Shown in pieces: positions 9,543 to 17,027 of a stretch of 64,000 bases of DNA. Source of the DNA: an uncultured Candidatus Competibacteraceae bacterium (GTDB taxonomy: Bacteria; Pseudomonadota; Gammaproteobacteria; Competibacterales; Competibacteraceae); the NCBI GenBank assembly GCA_903879705.1, contig CAIRMO010000036.1:1-64000 (forward strand), written 5' to 3'. Positions within the stretch are counted from its first letter, which is position 1; the number at the start of each line of letters is the position of its first letter. The position numbers were made by a program, and so were the translations under genes. The notes under the pieces are model-generated. The model made no database searches. It was not told the DNA's origin and saw nothing but the letters and a program-made list of their open reading frames with translations.

Positions 9543-9608
9543 GTCGGGCACAGGACGTGCCCGACATTGGCTCTGAACCCGTCGGGCAACGCTGCGCTTT
9601 TGCCCGAC
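9543..9608. repeat. REP-like palindrome pair at the 5' side of the Rhs locus
   Basis: Two inverted repeats are seen: GTCGGGCA (9543-9550) with TGCCCGAC (9558-9565), and GTCGGGCAA (9581-9589) with TTGCCCGAC (9600-9608). The outer TAGGTC/GACCTA flanks match those at 64-145. The stretch 9375-9540 between the MITE and this pair holds a CATGGCCCGCC motif, also found at 18-31, and nothing coding that I can support. Confidence 0.7.
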
Positions 9609-9632
9609 CTACGAAAACTACGAAAACAGCCG

Positions 9633-9782
9633 TTATGGACAATCACCCCGCAGCGCGATGACCCGCTCCCGCAACAGCGCCCGTTGTTGGTAGTGTTGAG
9701 TACGTTCCATTTCCGGTTCATCGCTCAACAGTTGCCGGGCATCCGGTATTAAATTGGCCATTTGTGGCGCGGTTGCATACAT
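9633..9782 (-). CDS. Small protein of 49 residues behind the hydrogenase maturation protease
   Basis: The frame begins at ATG 9782 and ends with TAA at 9633. The start has a near-perfect ribosome binding site, GGAGGTGA, five bases upstream, which is the main reason to accept the gene. The product is hydrophilic and probably helical: it opens MYATAPQMANLIPDARQLLS, continues with DEPEMERTQHYQQR and ends in RVIALRGDCP. I do not recognise a family. It lies 25 bp behind the hydrogenase-maturation-protease gene on the same strand, and the SD overlaps the end of the intergenic gap, so co-expression is likely. A truncated relative of its N-terminal part (PDARQLLSGEPE) is found at 13433-13516, so the family is repeated in this genome. 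Confidence 0.6.
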   Translation of the reverse strand: MYATAPQMANLIPDARQLLSDEPEMERTQHYQQRALLRERVIALRGDCP

Positions 9783-9807
9783 GATAGTCACCTCCAGAAT
9801 GGCTGGA

Positions 9808-10320
9808 TTATTTCGGTGAAAAGATTTCGTATTGTCGCGCTAGTCGATTCCAGGTTTCAATTTCGGGCATCATCAATAACTGGTGGGTAAACTCCAGTGC
9901 CGAGGCTAGATTGACTTGCGCCACTGCGCTTAATGATTCGCCAAGTTCAAAACTTTCACCACGAATCGCCAGTTGAAAGGCCGGTGGCGGCGGATCAGTA
10001 TTGATTTGTCGATAAACCTGCAAGACTACTGCAGGCGACAAGGCATGACTGGTATAGCCAACGTCTTCAGCCGGTTGCAAGCGGGTAAACTCGAAGGGCG
10101 ACCGGCAAGAAACACTGGCATCTACAAACAGCGCCAGTGTCCGGTTTTCCAAATCCACCGCATGTTCAATCTGCAACTGAAAATCAGTCAGCAGTTCAAT
10201 ATCATCCGATTTATGCAATGGCTCCTGCAATTCCACCAAGCGTTCCAAAAACGACGGCCCTAAAGCGTCATCGCCTCGACTGGGATTGCCGACGGCGATA
10301 ATCAACAGCGATTTATTCAA
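9808..10320 (-). CDS. Hydrogenase maturation protease (HyaD/HycI family)
   Basis: The product has about 170 residues. It shows the family signature near its N-terminus, VGNPSRGDDALGP, where the acidic residues bind nickel. A second acidic position follows in FVDAS, and the histidine motif SHALSP lies at about residue 90. These proteases clip the C-terminal tail of the NiFe-hydrogenase large subunit after nickel insertion. I chose the TTG at 10320 because AAGGAG lies nine bases upstream. A TTG at 10341 would add seven residues. No hydrogenase structural gene is in the window, so the substrate must be encoded elsewhere. The gene shares a strand with the 49-residue gene downstream. Confidence 0.8.
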   Translation of the reverse strand: MNKSLLIIAVGNPSRGDDALGPSFLERLVELQEPLHKSDDIELLTDFQLQIEHAVDLENRTLALFVDASVSCRSPFEFTRLQPAEDVGYTSHALSPAVVLQVYRQINTDPPPPAFQLAIRGESFELGESLSAVAQVNLASALEFTHQLLMMPEIETWNRLARQYEIFSPK

Positions 10321-10437
10321 AACTGGTAACTCCTTCAGCAATTCCCGCTCTCTATTATTTACGGTGCTTTAGCAACCTATATCAATCGGTTGTAAGATCA
10401 CGACGGTCTGGCTGACCTCGCGATCCACCGTTATCAC

Positions 10438-10471
10438 AGGAAAATTTACACGCAAGGAAAATTTACACGCA
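10438..10471. repeat. 17-bp tandem duplication
   Basis: Two perfect copies of aggaaaatttacacgca occur back to back, followed by a partial third (gaaaaatta). They lie in the gap between the divergent hydrogenase-protease and ABC-permease genes and may affect promoter spacing. Confidence 0.85.
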
Positions 10472-10493
10472 GAAAAATTAAAGGTAAGCTCAG

Positions 10494-10532
10494 TTCAACC
10501 TTCAACCTTCAACCTTCAACCTTGAACCTTCA
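10494..10532. repeat. Heptanucleotide array running into the ABC permease start codon
   Basis: Four perfect TTCAACC units (10494-10521) are followed by TTGAACC and then TTCAATG, whose ATG is the start codon at 10533. The array occupies the place of a Shine-Dalgarno sequence, and no purine-rich site is visible. Related heptamers occur at 15828, 33234, 43674 and 43854. Confidence 0.85.
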
Positions 10533-11669
10533 ATGCCCACTCTTCTCGAACGCCAGAAATATCTAATCGACTATACGCTGGCGGCTCTGTTGCGGCGTAA
10601 GACTCGCACTCTCGGTCTGGTATTAATCTATGCCCTGCTGGTCTTTCTGTTCAGTTCGGTGCTTCTGCTCAGTCAGGGCTTGCGACGGGAAGCGGCGATG
10701 CTGTTGCAGGATGCGCCGGAAGTGATCGTGCAACGATTGAGCGCTGGGCGGCATGATTTATTCCCCGCAAGCTGGCTGGAGTCCTTGCGCCGGATTCGTG
10801 GCGTCAGCGCGGTTCAAGGCCGGTTATGGGGCTATTACTACGACCCGGCGGTCAAGGCCAACTACACCCTGATGGTCACGCCCGACCGAGGATTGGCTGC
10901 CAATGACATCCTCGTCGGCGCAGCGCTGGCCCGGATTCGCCAACTCGGCATCGGCGATTTTCTCAGCTTGCCTACCGCTACGGGCAAGCCACTGCCGCTC
11001 AAAGTCGCCGGCATTCTTGATTCTGCCTCGGAATTGATCAGCGCCGATCTGATGCTGCTGTCTGAGACCAGCTACCGGGTGCTGTTCAATCCACCGCCTG
11101 ATACCTTCACCGACGCAGTTTTGACCGTCCGCAATCCCCGCGAGGCCCGCACTGTGGCGGAAAAAATCGTCTTGGCGCTGCCCGGCAGCCGACCGATTCT
11201 CCGGGCGGAGATTCTGCGAACTTACGATGCGGTCTTCAACTGGCGCGAAGGGATGGTGTTCATCACCTTGGGCGCGGCGCTGCTGGCATTCATGATTCTG
11301 GCCTGGGACAAGGCCGCCGGATTGAGCGCCGAGGAGCAGCGTGAGATCGGTATTCTCAAGGCCATCGGTTGGGAAACGGGCGACATTCTACGGATGAAGC
11401 TGTGGGAAGGCGCGTTATTATCGCTGACCGCCTTTTTAGCCGGCTATGTGTTGGCTTATTGGCAGGTGTTCTATGGCGGCGCCAAGCTGTTTGCGCCGGC
11501 GCTGAAAGGCTGGGCGGTGCTGTATCCCGACTTCCGGCTGACTCCGGCGGTGGATGTGCAGCAAGTGCTGGCCTTGCTGGCAGTGACCGTGCTGCCCTAT
11601 ATCGTCGCGACCCTGATTCCGATCTGGCGGGCAGCGACGACTGATCCCGATGCGGTGATGCGCGGATGA
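10533..11669 (+). CDS. FtsX-like ABC transporter permease
   Basis: The product has 378 residues with the MacB/FtsX permease layout. One membrane segment lies near residues 24-46 (LGLVLIYALLVFLFSSVLLL), followed by a periplasmic domain of about 190 residues. Three membrane segments form the C-terminal half, with the EEQREIGILKAIGWETGDI motif at about residue 270 that contacts the ATPase. The family moves lipoproteins, peptides or other hydrophobic substrates, or drives periplasmic mechanics, rather than importing nutrients. The stop overlaps the start of the ATPase gene by four bases, so the two are translationally coupled. The leader lacks a normal ribosome binding site and carries a heptamer array instead. 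The substrate is unknown. Confidence 0.85.
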   Translation: MPTLLERQKYLIDYTLAALLRRKTRTLGLVLIYALLVFLFSSVLLLSQGLRREAAMLLQDAPEVIVQRLSAGRHDLFPASWLESLRRIRGVSAVQGRLWGYYYDPAVKANYTLMVTPDRGLAANDILVGAALARIRQLGIGDFLSLPTATGKPLPLKVAGILDSASELISADLMLLSETSYRVLFNPPPDTFTDAVLTVRNPREARTVAEKIVLALPGSRPILRAEILRTYDAVFNWREGMVFITLGAALLAFMILAWDKAAGLSAEEQREIGILKAIGWETGDILRMKLWEGALLSLTAFLAGYVLAYWQVFYGGAKLFAPALKGWAVLYPDFRLTPAVDVQQVLALLAVTVLPYIVATLIPIWRAATTDPDAVMRG

Positions 11670-12349
11670 TTGAATTGACCGAAGTCAGCAAAGTATTCAA
11701 TCAGGGTCGGCCTAACGAATGCCGGGCGCTGCGCGGGGTCAGCCTGACTTTGGATCGTGGCGGGATCACGGTATTCAAAGGGTCCAGCGGGTCTGGCAAG
11801 ACCACGCTATTGACCTTAGTCGGCTGCCTGGCGCGGCCAACCGCCGGGCGGATCACCCTCGACGGTGAGTTGCTTTCCAATCTGCCGGAGCGGTTCCTGA
11901 CCGAGGTGCGGCGACACACTTTCGGCTTCGTATTCCAGCAGTTCAACCTGATTCGGGGGCTGACCGTGCTGGAGAATGTGATGTTGCCGGCTTATCCGCT
12001 GGGCCGGCCTTACCGCGAACTGCGGGCGGCGGCGCAGCTCCTGCTGGAGCGGTTCGGCATTGGCGACAAGGCGGGCAGCCGTATCGAATGGCTGTCGGGT
12101 GGCGAAGCGCAACGCACCGCGCTGGCTCGCGCCCTGATTAATAACCCGGCGATAGTGATCGCCGATGAACCAACCGCCAATCTGGACAGTACCCTGTCAC
12201 GGGAAGTGTTGGCGCTGCTCGGTGAACTGGCGCTACAGGGACGGACCCTTTTTATTAGCAGCCACGATCCGTTGGTGTTTGCCGCAGATCAGGTCAAGCG
12301 GTTGATTGAATTACGCGATGGGCAAATCGTGGGGGACTGCCGATGTTGA
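11666..12349 (+). CDS. ABC transporter ATPase, LolD/MacB type
   Basis: The product has 227 residues and all motifs of an active ATPase: Walker A GSSGSGKTT at about residue 40, a Q-loop FQQFNL, signature LSGGEAQR at about residue 140, Walker B IVIADEPTANLD, and the switch histidine in ISSHD. The spacing is that of the LolD/MacB/FtsE group, which partners FtsX-like permeases such as the upstream gene. Its start overlaps the permease stop by four bases, and its own stop overlaps the next gene by seven. The three genes therefore form one transcription and translation unit. Confidence 0.88.
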   Translation: MIELTEVSKVFNQGRPNECRALRGVSLTLDRGGITVFKGSSGSGKTTLLTLVGCLARPTAGRITLDGELLSNLPERFLTEVRRHTFGFVFQQFNLIRGLTVLENVMLPAYPLGRPYRELRAAAQLLLERFGIGDKAGSRIEWLSGGEAQRTALARALINNPAIVIADEPTANLDSTLSREVLALLGELALQGRTLFISSHDPLVFAADQVKRLIELRDGQIVGDCRC

Positions 12350-13341
12350 TTACCTCGTCCATTGTCGCCCTGCAAGGCATTACCCTGAGTGTTGCCGGGA
12401 CGGTGTTATTAGCCAGTGGCTTTGCCTGGCGGATTCTGCGGCATTGGGATATTAACAATGGCAGTGAATTGCAATTGCGGCTGGAGCGACGCACTTACTT
12501 GATTTCCACGCTATTAGGTTTTGCGCTGGGAGCGGAATTATTATCACTGCTGCTGTTTGTTCACACTGCCGAAAACCTGTCCAGCCAGTTTGTCGGGGCA
12601 ATGTGCGCAACCGGGGTATTGAATATCAACGCCTTTGGATTTCCCACATTACTGTTGAAAATTACAGTTTTTTTCCTGGCGGCGGTGTGGCTATTATTGA
12701 ATCGCGTGGACAACCTGGGCCGTGATTATCCATTGGTGCGGGCGAAATATGGATTGCTGTTGCTCATCGCGCCCCTGACGGTTATTGAACTGGCGTTGCA
12801 GACCGGTTATTTTCTGGGCCTGGAGCCTGAAATCATTACGTCCTGCTGCGGATCGCTGTTCAGTTCCGAGACCCAGAGCGTGGCGGCGGAGTTGGCCGGC
12901 TTGCCGCCGAAGCCAGCCCTAACCGGATTTTATATGGCGGCTGCGTTGATTCTGGCCGTAGGTCTGGCATTTTTGCGCCGGTTGGGGTGGGGACCGCTAT
13001 TCGCCGCTGGCAGTTTGTTGATCTTTGGCGTCGCCATTGTCTCGATCGTCGGTTTTCTATCATTGTATGCGTATGAAAGCCCTAACCACCATTGCCCGTT
13101 CTGTCTACTGAAAGCGGGCCATGACTCGGTAGGTTATGCGCTCTATCTGCCGCTGTTTGCGGCAACCGCCTTTGGACTCGGCGCTGGAATCATTGCGCCA
13201 TTTCGCCGGATCGCCAGTTTGCAAGCAGTGATTCCCAGTGAAGTTCGGCGCTTAACGATACTGGCATTGGTGGGATTTGGACTGTTTTATGGAGTAGCGA
13301 CCTGGCTGGTACTGCGATCCCATCTGATTTTACTGGGCTGA
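12343..13341 (+). CDS. Polytopic membrane protein with paired cysteines, third gene of the ABC unit
   Basis: The product has 332 residues with about eight predicted membrane segments. Cysteine motifs stand out: ATGVLN preceded by MC at about residue 87, TSCCGSLFSSE at about 168, and NHHCPFCLLKAGHDSVGYALY at about 247. The CPFC pair with nearby histidines recalls thiol-redox membrane proteins of the DsbB/VKOR kind or a metal site, but I cannot assign a family. Overlap with the ATPase gene argues for a role tied to the transporter, such as handling a thiol or metal substrate. That function is inference. A weak hairpin (CCAGC/GCTGG plus T run) at about 13357-13387 may end the operon. Confidence 0.65.
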   Translation: MLITSSIVALQGITLSVAGTVLLASGFAWRILRHWDINNGSELQLRLERRTYLISTLLGFALGAELLSLLLFVHTAENLSSQFVGAMCATGVLNINAFGFPTLLLKITVFFLAAVWLLLNRVDNLGRDYPLVRAKYGLLLLIAPLTVIELALQTGYFLGLEPEIITSCCGSLFSSETQSVAAELAGLPPKPALTGFYMAAALILAVGLAFLRRLGWGPLFAAGSLLIFGVAIVSIVGFLSLYAYESPNHHCPFCLLKAGHDSVGYALYLPLFAATAFGLGAGIIAPFRRIASLQAVIPSEVRRLTILALVGFGLFYGVATWLVLRSHLILLG

Positions 13342-13432
13342 AAACATTTAGTGGGTTTCCAGCAAATCACTTAACTCCCCGCTGGTTTTTCGCAAGTTTT
13401 AATTTTCCGTGGGCTAAACACGGGCTGATTTA

Positions 13433-13516
13433 ATGCCGGATGCCCGACAACTGCTGAGCGGTGAACCGGAAGCCGCCGGCAGTTCCCATTTTGCTACTCG
13501 CCGTGACTGGCGATGA
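13433..13516 (+). pseudogene. Truncated relative of the 49-residue small protein
   Basis: The frame MPDARQLLSGEPEAAGSSHF and eight further codons to TGA matches the N-terminal part of the small protein at 9633-9782 (IPDARQLLSDEPEM). The match is also clear at DNA level (ccggatgcccg[ag]caactg[ct]tgagcg[ag]tgaaccggaa). Similarity stops after GEPE and the frame runs into the 3' end of the L,D-transpeptidase gene on the other strand. No ribosome binding site is visible. It is probably a partial copy left by duplication. Confidence 0.45.
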
Positions 13517-13988
13517 GTAGCCGATCGCCTGCGTCAACCCACTCAAACAGGTCCAGCAGATCCTGGTTGCCCATTCGGATACATCCATGCGAAAGCGGCA
13601 TACCCAGCAGCGCGTCCTCCGGGCAACCATGCAGATAAATGAAGCGGCGCAGAGTGTCGCAGACGCCGCCGCGATTAAAGCCTGACTCCAGCCCGGTCAA
13701 CCACAGAATCCGGGTTAGAATCCAATCCCGCTCCGGATAGCGGGCCGCCAGTTCCGGGCTGTAAATCTCGCCGGTTGGACGGCGTCGGACGAACACCGTA
13801 TTCAAAGGCAATCCAGCGCCGATCTTGATGCGGATGCGGTGCCAACCGCGCGGGGTACAACCACTGCCGTGCCGTTCGCCCGGGCCGTTGCGGGCCGTCG
13901 ACACCGGATAAACCCGCGTCGCTCCGTCGCCTTCCAGCAGCGTCAGTTGCTGGCGGACAATGCTAATCCGGATCAGCCGTTCGCTCAT
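13494..13988 (-). CDS. L,D-transpeptidase (YkuD family)
   Basis: The product has 164 residues and consists almost only of the YkuD catalytic domain. The conserved histidine and the cysteine motif are present: YLHGCPEDALLG and PLSHGCIRMGNQD, with Cys at about residue 136. The family crosslinks peptidoglycan stem peptides or links proteins to them. No signal peptide is visible; the protein starts MSERLIRISIVRQQLTLLEG, as in the short cytoplasm-predicted ErfK-like group, so its place of action is uncertain. The start overlaps the stop of the CYTH gene by four bases (ATGA), so the pair is coupled. Confidence 0.88.
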   Translation of the reverse strand: MSERLIRISIVRQQLTLLEGDGATRVYPVSTARNGPGERHGSGCTPRGWHRIRIKIGAGLPLNTVFVRRRPTGEIYSPELAARYPERDWILTRILWLTGLESGFNRGGVCDTLRRFIYLHGCPEDALLGMPLSHGCIRMGNQDLLDLFEWVDAGDRLLIASHGE

Positions 13989-14455
13989 GACCAGGTCGGG
14001 TAGGGGTGGCGGGCCAGTTGCGAATTGTAGTAGCGGTGGTCGTGGGACACGTCTTCGCCCAGCCAGTCAGGCCGCGCAAACGGTTGGTCGGGGCGACTCA
14101 GCTCCAGCTCCGCCACGATCAGTCCAGCATTGGCACCGGCGAATTCGTCGATTTCCCAACAATGCCCGCCGAACGGCACCCGATGACGGGTCTTTTCCAG
14201 AAGCGGCTTCTCGCAGAGGGTTTCAAGAATCTCCTCGGCGTCAGCCAGCGGAATGGGGTATTCATACTCGCTGCGCTGGATGCCGATCGTTCCGCTCTTG
14301 ATGTTCAGAACGCCTTGGCCAGCCGCGATCCGCACCCGCACCGAACTTCGGGCATCGCTGATCAGGTAGCCTTGCCGCATCTCAATCGACCGCTCGACCG
14401 ATTCGCGCCAGCGTTCATCGCGGACCAGAAATTTATGTTCGATTTCGGTAGCCAT
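13985..14455 (-). CDS. CYTH domain protein (triphosphatase/adenylate cyclase-like)
   Basis: From the ATG at 14455 the product has 156 residues and opens with MATEIEHKFLV, the ExExK signature of CYTH proteins that bind triphosphates through divalent metal. Further basic and acidic strands follow (RQGYLI, VRVRIAAGQGVLNIK, YEYPIPLADAEEIL, WEIDEFAG, LIVAELEL). Bacterial short CYTH proteins of this kind are usually inorganic triphosphatases. A longer frame to 14530 exists, but GGAG lies seven bases before the ATG at 14455 and the family always starts at this motif. It is coupled to the L,D-transpeptidase gene. Confidence 0.87.
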   Translation of the reverse strand: MATEIEHKFLVRDERWRESVERSIEMRQGYLISDARSSVRVRIAAGQGVLNIKSGTIGIQRSEYEYPIPLADAEEILETLCEKPLLEKTRHRVPFGGHCWEIDEFAGANAGLIVAELELSRPDQPFARPDWLGEDVSHDHRYYNSQLARHPYPTWS

Positions 14456-14566
14456 AGCTGCTCCAGTCAAGCGGATTTTGTGCGGAACCAGGACGATGAA
14501 ACGCCCGGCGTTGTGTATGCTTTGTGCCATCCAGAATAATCGATTGCTCTACAGGAGAACCGCACC

Positions 14567-14935
14567 ATGAGCGACCCCCAGCTTAACCTGTTGCCGCTGC
14601 TTGATGATGAAATCATCGCTGAATTACGCGAGGTGATGGAGGACGAATTCACCGATCTGATCCGCTCGTTCCTGAATGAGTTGCCGGTTCAAATGGAGAA
14701 TTTACAAACCGCTATTGTCGAGGGTGCCGCACCCGATCTTTACCGGATCGCCCACAAGTTCAAATCCAGTTGTGGCAGCCTCGGCGCGGTTCAGTTAGCG
14801 GAACTGATCCGGCGGCTAGAGCAGGCCGGGCGAGAGAATGCGCTGGACGGAACGGCAGCATTGTTGATGGAAACCCGCAGCGTCGCCCAGGCGACGACCG
14901 TCGGGCTAACTGCCGAGATGGGTCGCACGGGCTGA
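14567..14935 (+). CDS. Stand-alone histidine phosphotransfer (Hpt) protein
   Basis: The product has 122 residues and a single Hpt four-helix domain. The phosphoacceptor histidine lies in IAHKFKSSCGSLGA at about residue 64. AGGAG sits nine bases before the ATG. Such proteins relay phosphate from the receiver of a hybrid kinase to a response regulator. No kinase or regulator is adjacent. The hybrid kinase at 23344-26034 has two receivers and no Hpt of its own, so it is a possible partner, on inference only. Confidence 0.87.
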   Translation: MSDPQLNLLPLLDDEIIAELREVMEDEFTDLIRSFLNELPVQMENLQTAIVEGAAPDLYRIAHKFKSSCGSLGAVQLAELIRRLEQAGRENALDGTAALLMETRSVAQATTVGLTAEMGRTG

Positions 14936-14971
14936 ACCGGCCAGATTCGCCTGGACGGGCAACGGCACCTT

Positions 14972-15817
14972 TCAGGCAGCCATCAGAAACGGATTTAACC
15001 GCCGGGCGCAGCTTTCCGGGTTTTCCAGATGTGGATGGTGACCGCCGGGTACGATTTTGACCGTCAGGTGGGCGACGCGAGCATAGCGATCCTGCATATA
15101 GGCCCGCTTGACCAGATAGCCGGCTTCGCCACAGAGCAGCAGAGCCGGGGCCTGAATCCGCGCCATGTACGCCAGAATTTGCGGCTCGGCCAGATACAGC
15201 GGTGAAACAAAGCGCAGGCGTGGATCGGTGCGCCAGCCGAAACCGTCGCCGACCGGCTTCACCCCGCGCTCTACCAGAATCGTCGCCGCCCGCCACGACA
15301 ATCCGCTGGCCTCACACCGGGTCTGAATCGCCGCCTCCAGACCGGGATAGAGCGGCAGACGCTTGTTGGGCAAGGTGTGCATTTGGGCCAGCGCCTTGCG
15401 AAGATTGATCGGGCTATCGTCCGGATGACTGGTCGGCGGACCAAAACCCTCAATCGCCGCCAACCGGGTGACGCGCTCCGGCAGCACGGCGGCGACGAAA
15501 CTGGCGATGCCGCCGCCGAGCGAATGACCGAGCAGGGCGAAGCGTTGCCAACCAAGCGCATCAGCGGCGGCGGCTACATCGGGAATGAAATCCACAAAGT
15601 GATAATGACTGCCGGGTGGGCGATGGTCGGAATAGCCGTGGCCGGCCAAGTCCAGCGCCACCAGCCGAACCCCTGGTAGCAGTGGAGCCAGAGCGTCGAA
15701 GCTGGCGGCATTATCGAGCCAGCCGTGCAAGGCCAGCACGGGAACGCCGTCTGGCGGCCCCCAGACCCGCGCCGCCAACCGCAAATACGGCGTTTGCAAT
15801 TCCAAATCTTCAACCAT
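14972..15817 (-). CDS. Alpha/beta hydrolase
   Basis: The product has 281 residues with the alpha/beta-hydrolase fold. The oxyanion region is LALHGWLDN at about residue 30, the nucleophile elbow GHSLGGG has its serine at about 97, and the catalytic histidine is in VPGGHHPHLENP near residue 260. The closest known group is the epoxide-hydrolase/serine-hydrolase-like set resembling human SERHL and MEST, with unknown physiological substrate. It is convergent with the Hpt gene and lies 13 bp downstream of the ABM-domain gene on the same strand. Confidence 0.85.
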   Translation of the reverse strand: MVEDLELQTPYLRLAARVWGPPDGVPVLALHGWLDNAASFDALAPLLPGVRLVALDLAGHGYSDHRPPGSHYHFVDFIPDVAAAADALGWQRFALLGHSLGGGIASFVAAVLPERVTRLAAIEGFGPPTSHPDDSPINLRKALAQMHTLPNKRLPLYPGLEAAIQTRCEASGLSWRAATILVERGVKPVGDGFGWRTDPRLRFVSPLYLAEPQILAYMARIQAPALLLCGEAGYLVKRAYMQDRYARVAHLTVKIVPGGHHPHLENPESCARRLNPFLMAA

Positions 15818-15827
15818 GTCCCGTCAG

Positions 15828-15841
15828 CCTTTAACTTTTAA
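15828..15841. repeat. Short heptamer array at the ABM gene stop codon
   Basis: The units CCTTTAA and CTTTTAA lie in direct sequence. Read on the minus strand they give GTTAAAAGTTAAAGG, which encodes the last residues V-K-S and the TAA stop of the upstream ABM-domain gene. Confidence 0.6.
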
Positions 15842-16121
15842 CCTCGACGTATTTCACGCTATTCCGGGGTTCCGCCATCATCTCAGCCACCGCATCGCGC
15901 CATTGGGCGTAATGGGCGGTTTCCTTGTGCCGGGCCGGCGCGTCGGCGTCGCGATAGACTTCTACCAGCACAAAGCGGGTTGGATCATAGGTCTGCTGAA
16001 TCACGTCGAACCGGGCGATTCCGGGTTCCTGGAGGCTGTGCCGGGCATTGTCCAGCGAAGCCGCCGTGAAGGCCGCGACGCAGTCCGTTTTGACGTGAAC
16101 GAAAACATGAACGATCAGCAT
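15831..16121 (-). CDS. Antibiotic-biosynthesis-monooxygenase (ABM) domain protein
   Basis: The product has 96 residues with the dimeric alpha/beta barrel of the ABM/YgiN/LsrG group. It opens [14 protein letters not shown] and has the conserved [12 protein letters not shown] strand, the [13 protein letters not shown] strand and [14 protein letters not shown] helix. Members oxidise quinols or isomerise small molecules without cofactor, and others are regulators. The substrate here is unknown. It follows ubiA by 22 bp on the same strand, so a quinone link is possible but not shown. Its stop codon lies inside a heptamer repeat. Confidence 0.82.
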   Translation of the reverse strand: MLIVHVFVHVKTDCVAAFTAASLDNARHSLQEPGIARFDVIQQTYDPTRFVLVEVYRDADAPARHKETAHYAQWRDAVAEMMAEPRNSVKYVEVKS

Positions 16122-16143
16122 GGGTGAGGCTCCCGATCAAGGT

Positions 16144-17025
16144 TTAGGCGATGCTCTTGGGCAGAAAATCCAGCAGTAATCCACAGAAGATCGCCAGCCC
16201 GAATGGATGGTTGTTGAGAAAGGCTTTGAAACACTCCTCCGGCTGGCGGGCGCGAATCAGGTATTGCTGATAGAGCGCCAGCCAGGCTGCGACCAACAGG
16301 CCGAGATAGTAAAATCCGCCGCGCCCGGTCAGCAGCCCAATCCCAATCAGCAGGATGAGCAGCGCCAGTTGCAGATAGCCAATGATCCGCTTGTCCCACG
16401 CGCCGAAGCGAATGGCGGTCGATTTCAGACCGATCTTGAGATCATCTTCCCGGTCGACCATCGCGTACTCGGTATCGTAGATCGCCGCCCACAGGATATT
16501 GACGATAAACAGCAGCCAGGCGATCGGCGGCAAGGTATTGGTGATGGCGGCATAGGCCATGGGAATTCCCCAGCCAAACGCCGCGCCGAGATGAAATTGC
16601 GGGAAATGGTGGAAGCGCTTCATCAGTGGATAACTGACCGCCAGCGCCAAGCCAACGAAGGAGAGCTGAATGGTGAGCGGGTTTTGAGTCAGGACCAGGG
16701 CGAAGGCCAGGAGGCAAAGTCCACTGGCGAGACCCACCGCTTCACCTAGGCTAACCCGACCCGCTGCCAGCGGTCGGTCGCGGGTGCGCGCAACGTGTGG
16801 GTCAAACGTGCGGTCGGCGATGTCGTTGATCACGCACCCGGCTGAGCGCATCAGCACGACGCCGAGGACGAACACCAGTACGGTTCCCCGTGGCGGTTGG
16901 CCGTTGCCGGCCAGCCACAGCGCCCACAGGGTTGCCCACAGCAGCAGATAGATCCCGATAGGCCGGTGCAGGCGCATCAGCAGGGCGTATTCGCGCAGGC
17001 GGTCTTCAATGCGATCGATAGTCAT
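16144..17025 (-). CDS. ubiA: 4-hydroxybenzoate polyprenyltransferase
   Basis: The product has 293 residues, the normal length, with about eight membrane segments. Both aspartate-rich motifs are present: INDIADRTFDPHVARTRDRP at about residue 68 and DTEYAMVDREDDLKIGLKST at about residue 185. The enzyme joins the polyprenyl tail to 4-hydroxybenzoate in the inner membrane, the first membrane step to ubiquinone. Chorismate lyase, which makes its substrate, is encoded two bases upstream. Ubiquinone is also the precursor of rhodoquinone, for which rquA is found at 31506. Confidence 0.95.
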   Translation of the reverse strand: MTIDRIEDRLREYALLMRLHRPIGIYLLLWATLWALWLAGNGQPPRGTVLVFVLGVVLMRSAGCVINDIADRTFDPHVARTRDRPLAAGRVSLGEAVGLASGLCLLAFALVLTQNPLTIQLSFVGLALAVSYPLMKRFHHFPQFHLGAAFGWGIPMAYAAITNTLPPIAWLLFIVNILWAAIYDTEYAMVDREDDLKIGLKSTAIRFGAWDKRIIGYLQLALLILLIGIGLLTGRGGFYYLGLLVAAWLALYQQYLIRARQPEECFKAFLNNHPFGLAIFCGLLLDFLPKSIA

Positions 17026-17027
17026 GG

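Noticed and set aside
9503-9721. 72-codon minus-strand frame and 61-codon plus-strand frame in 9503-9752
   Set aside because: They run through REP-like palindromes. The real small gene is the other minus frame, 9633-9782, with a strong ribosome binding site.
10494-10532. Heptamer arrays as CRISPR repeats
   Set aside because: The units are 7 bp in direct contact without spacers, and no cas gene is present.
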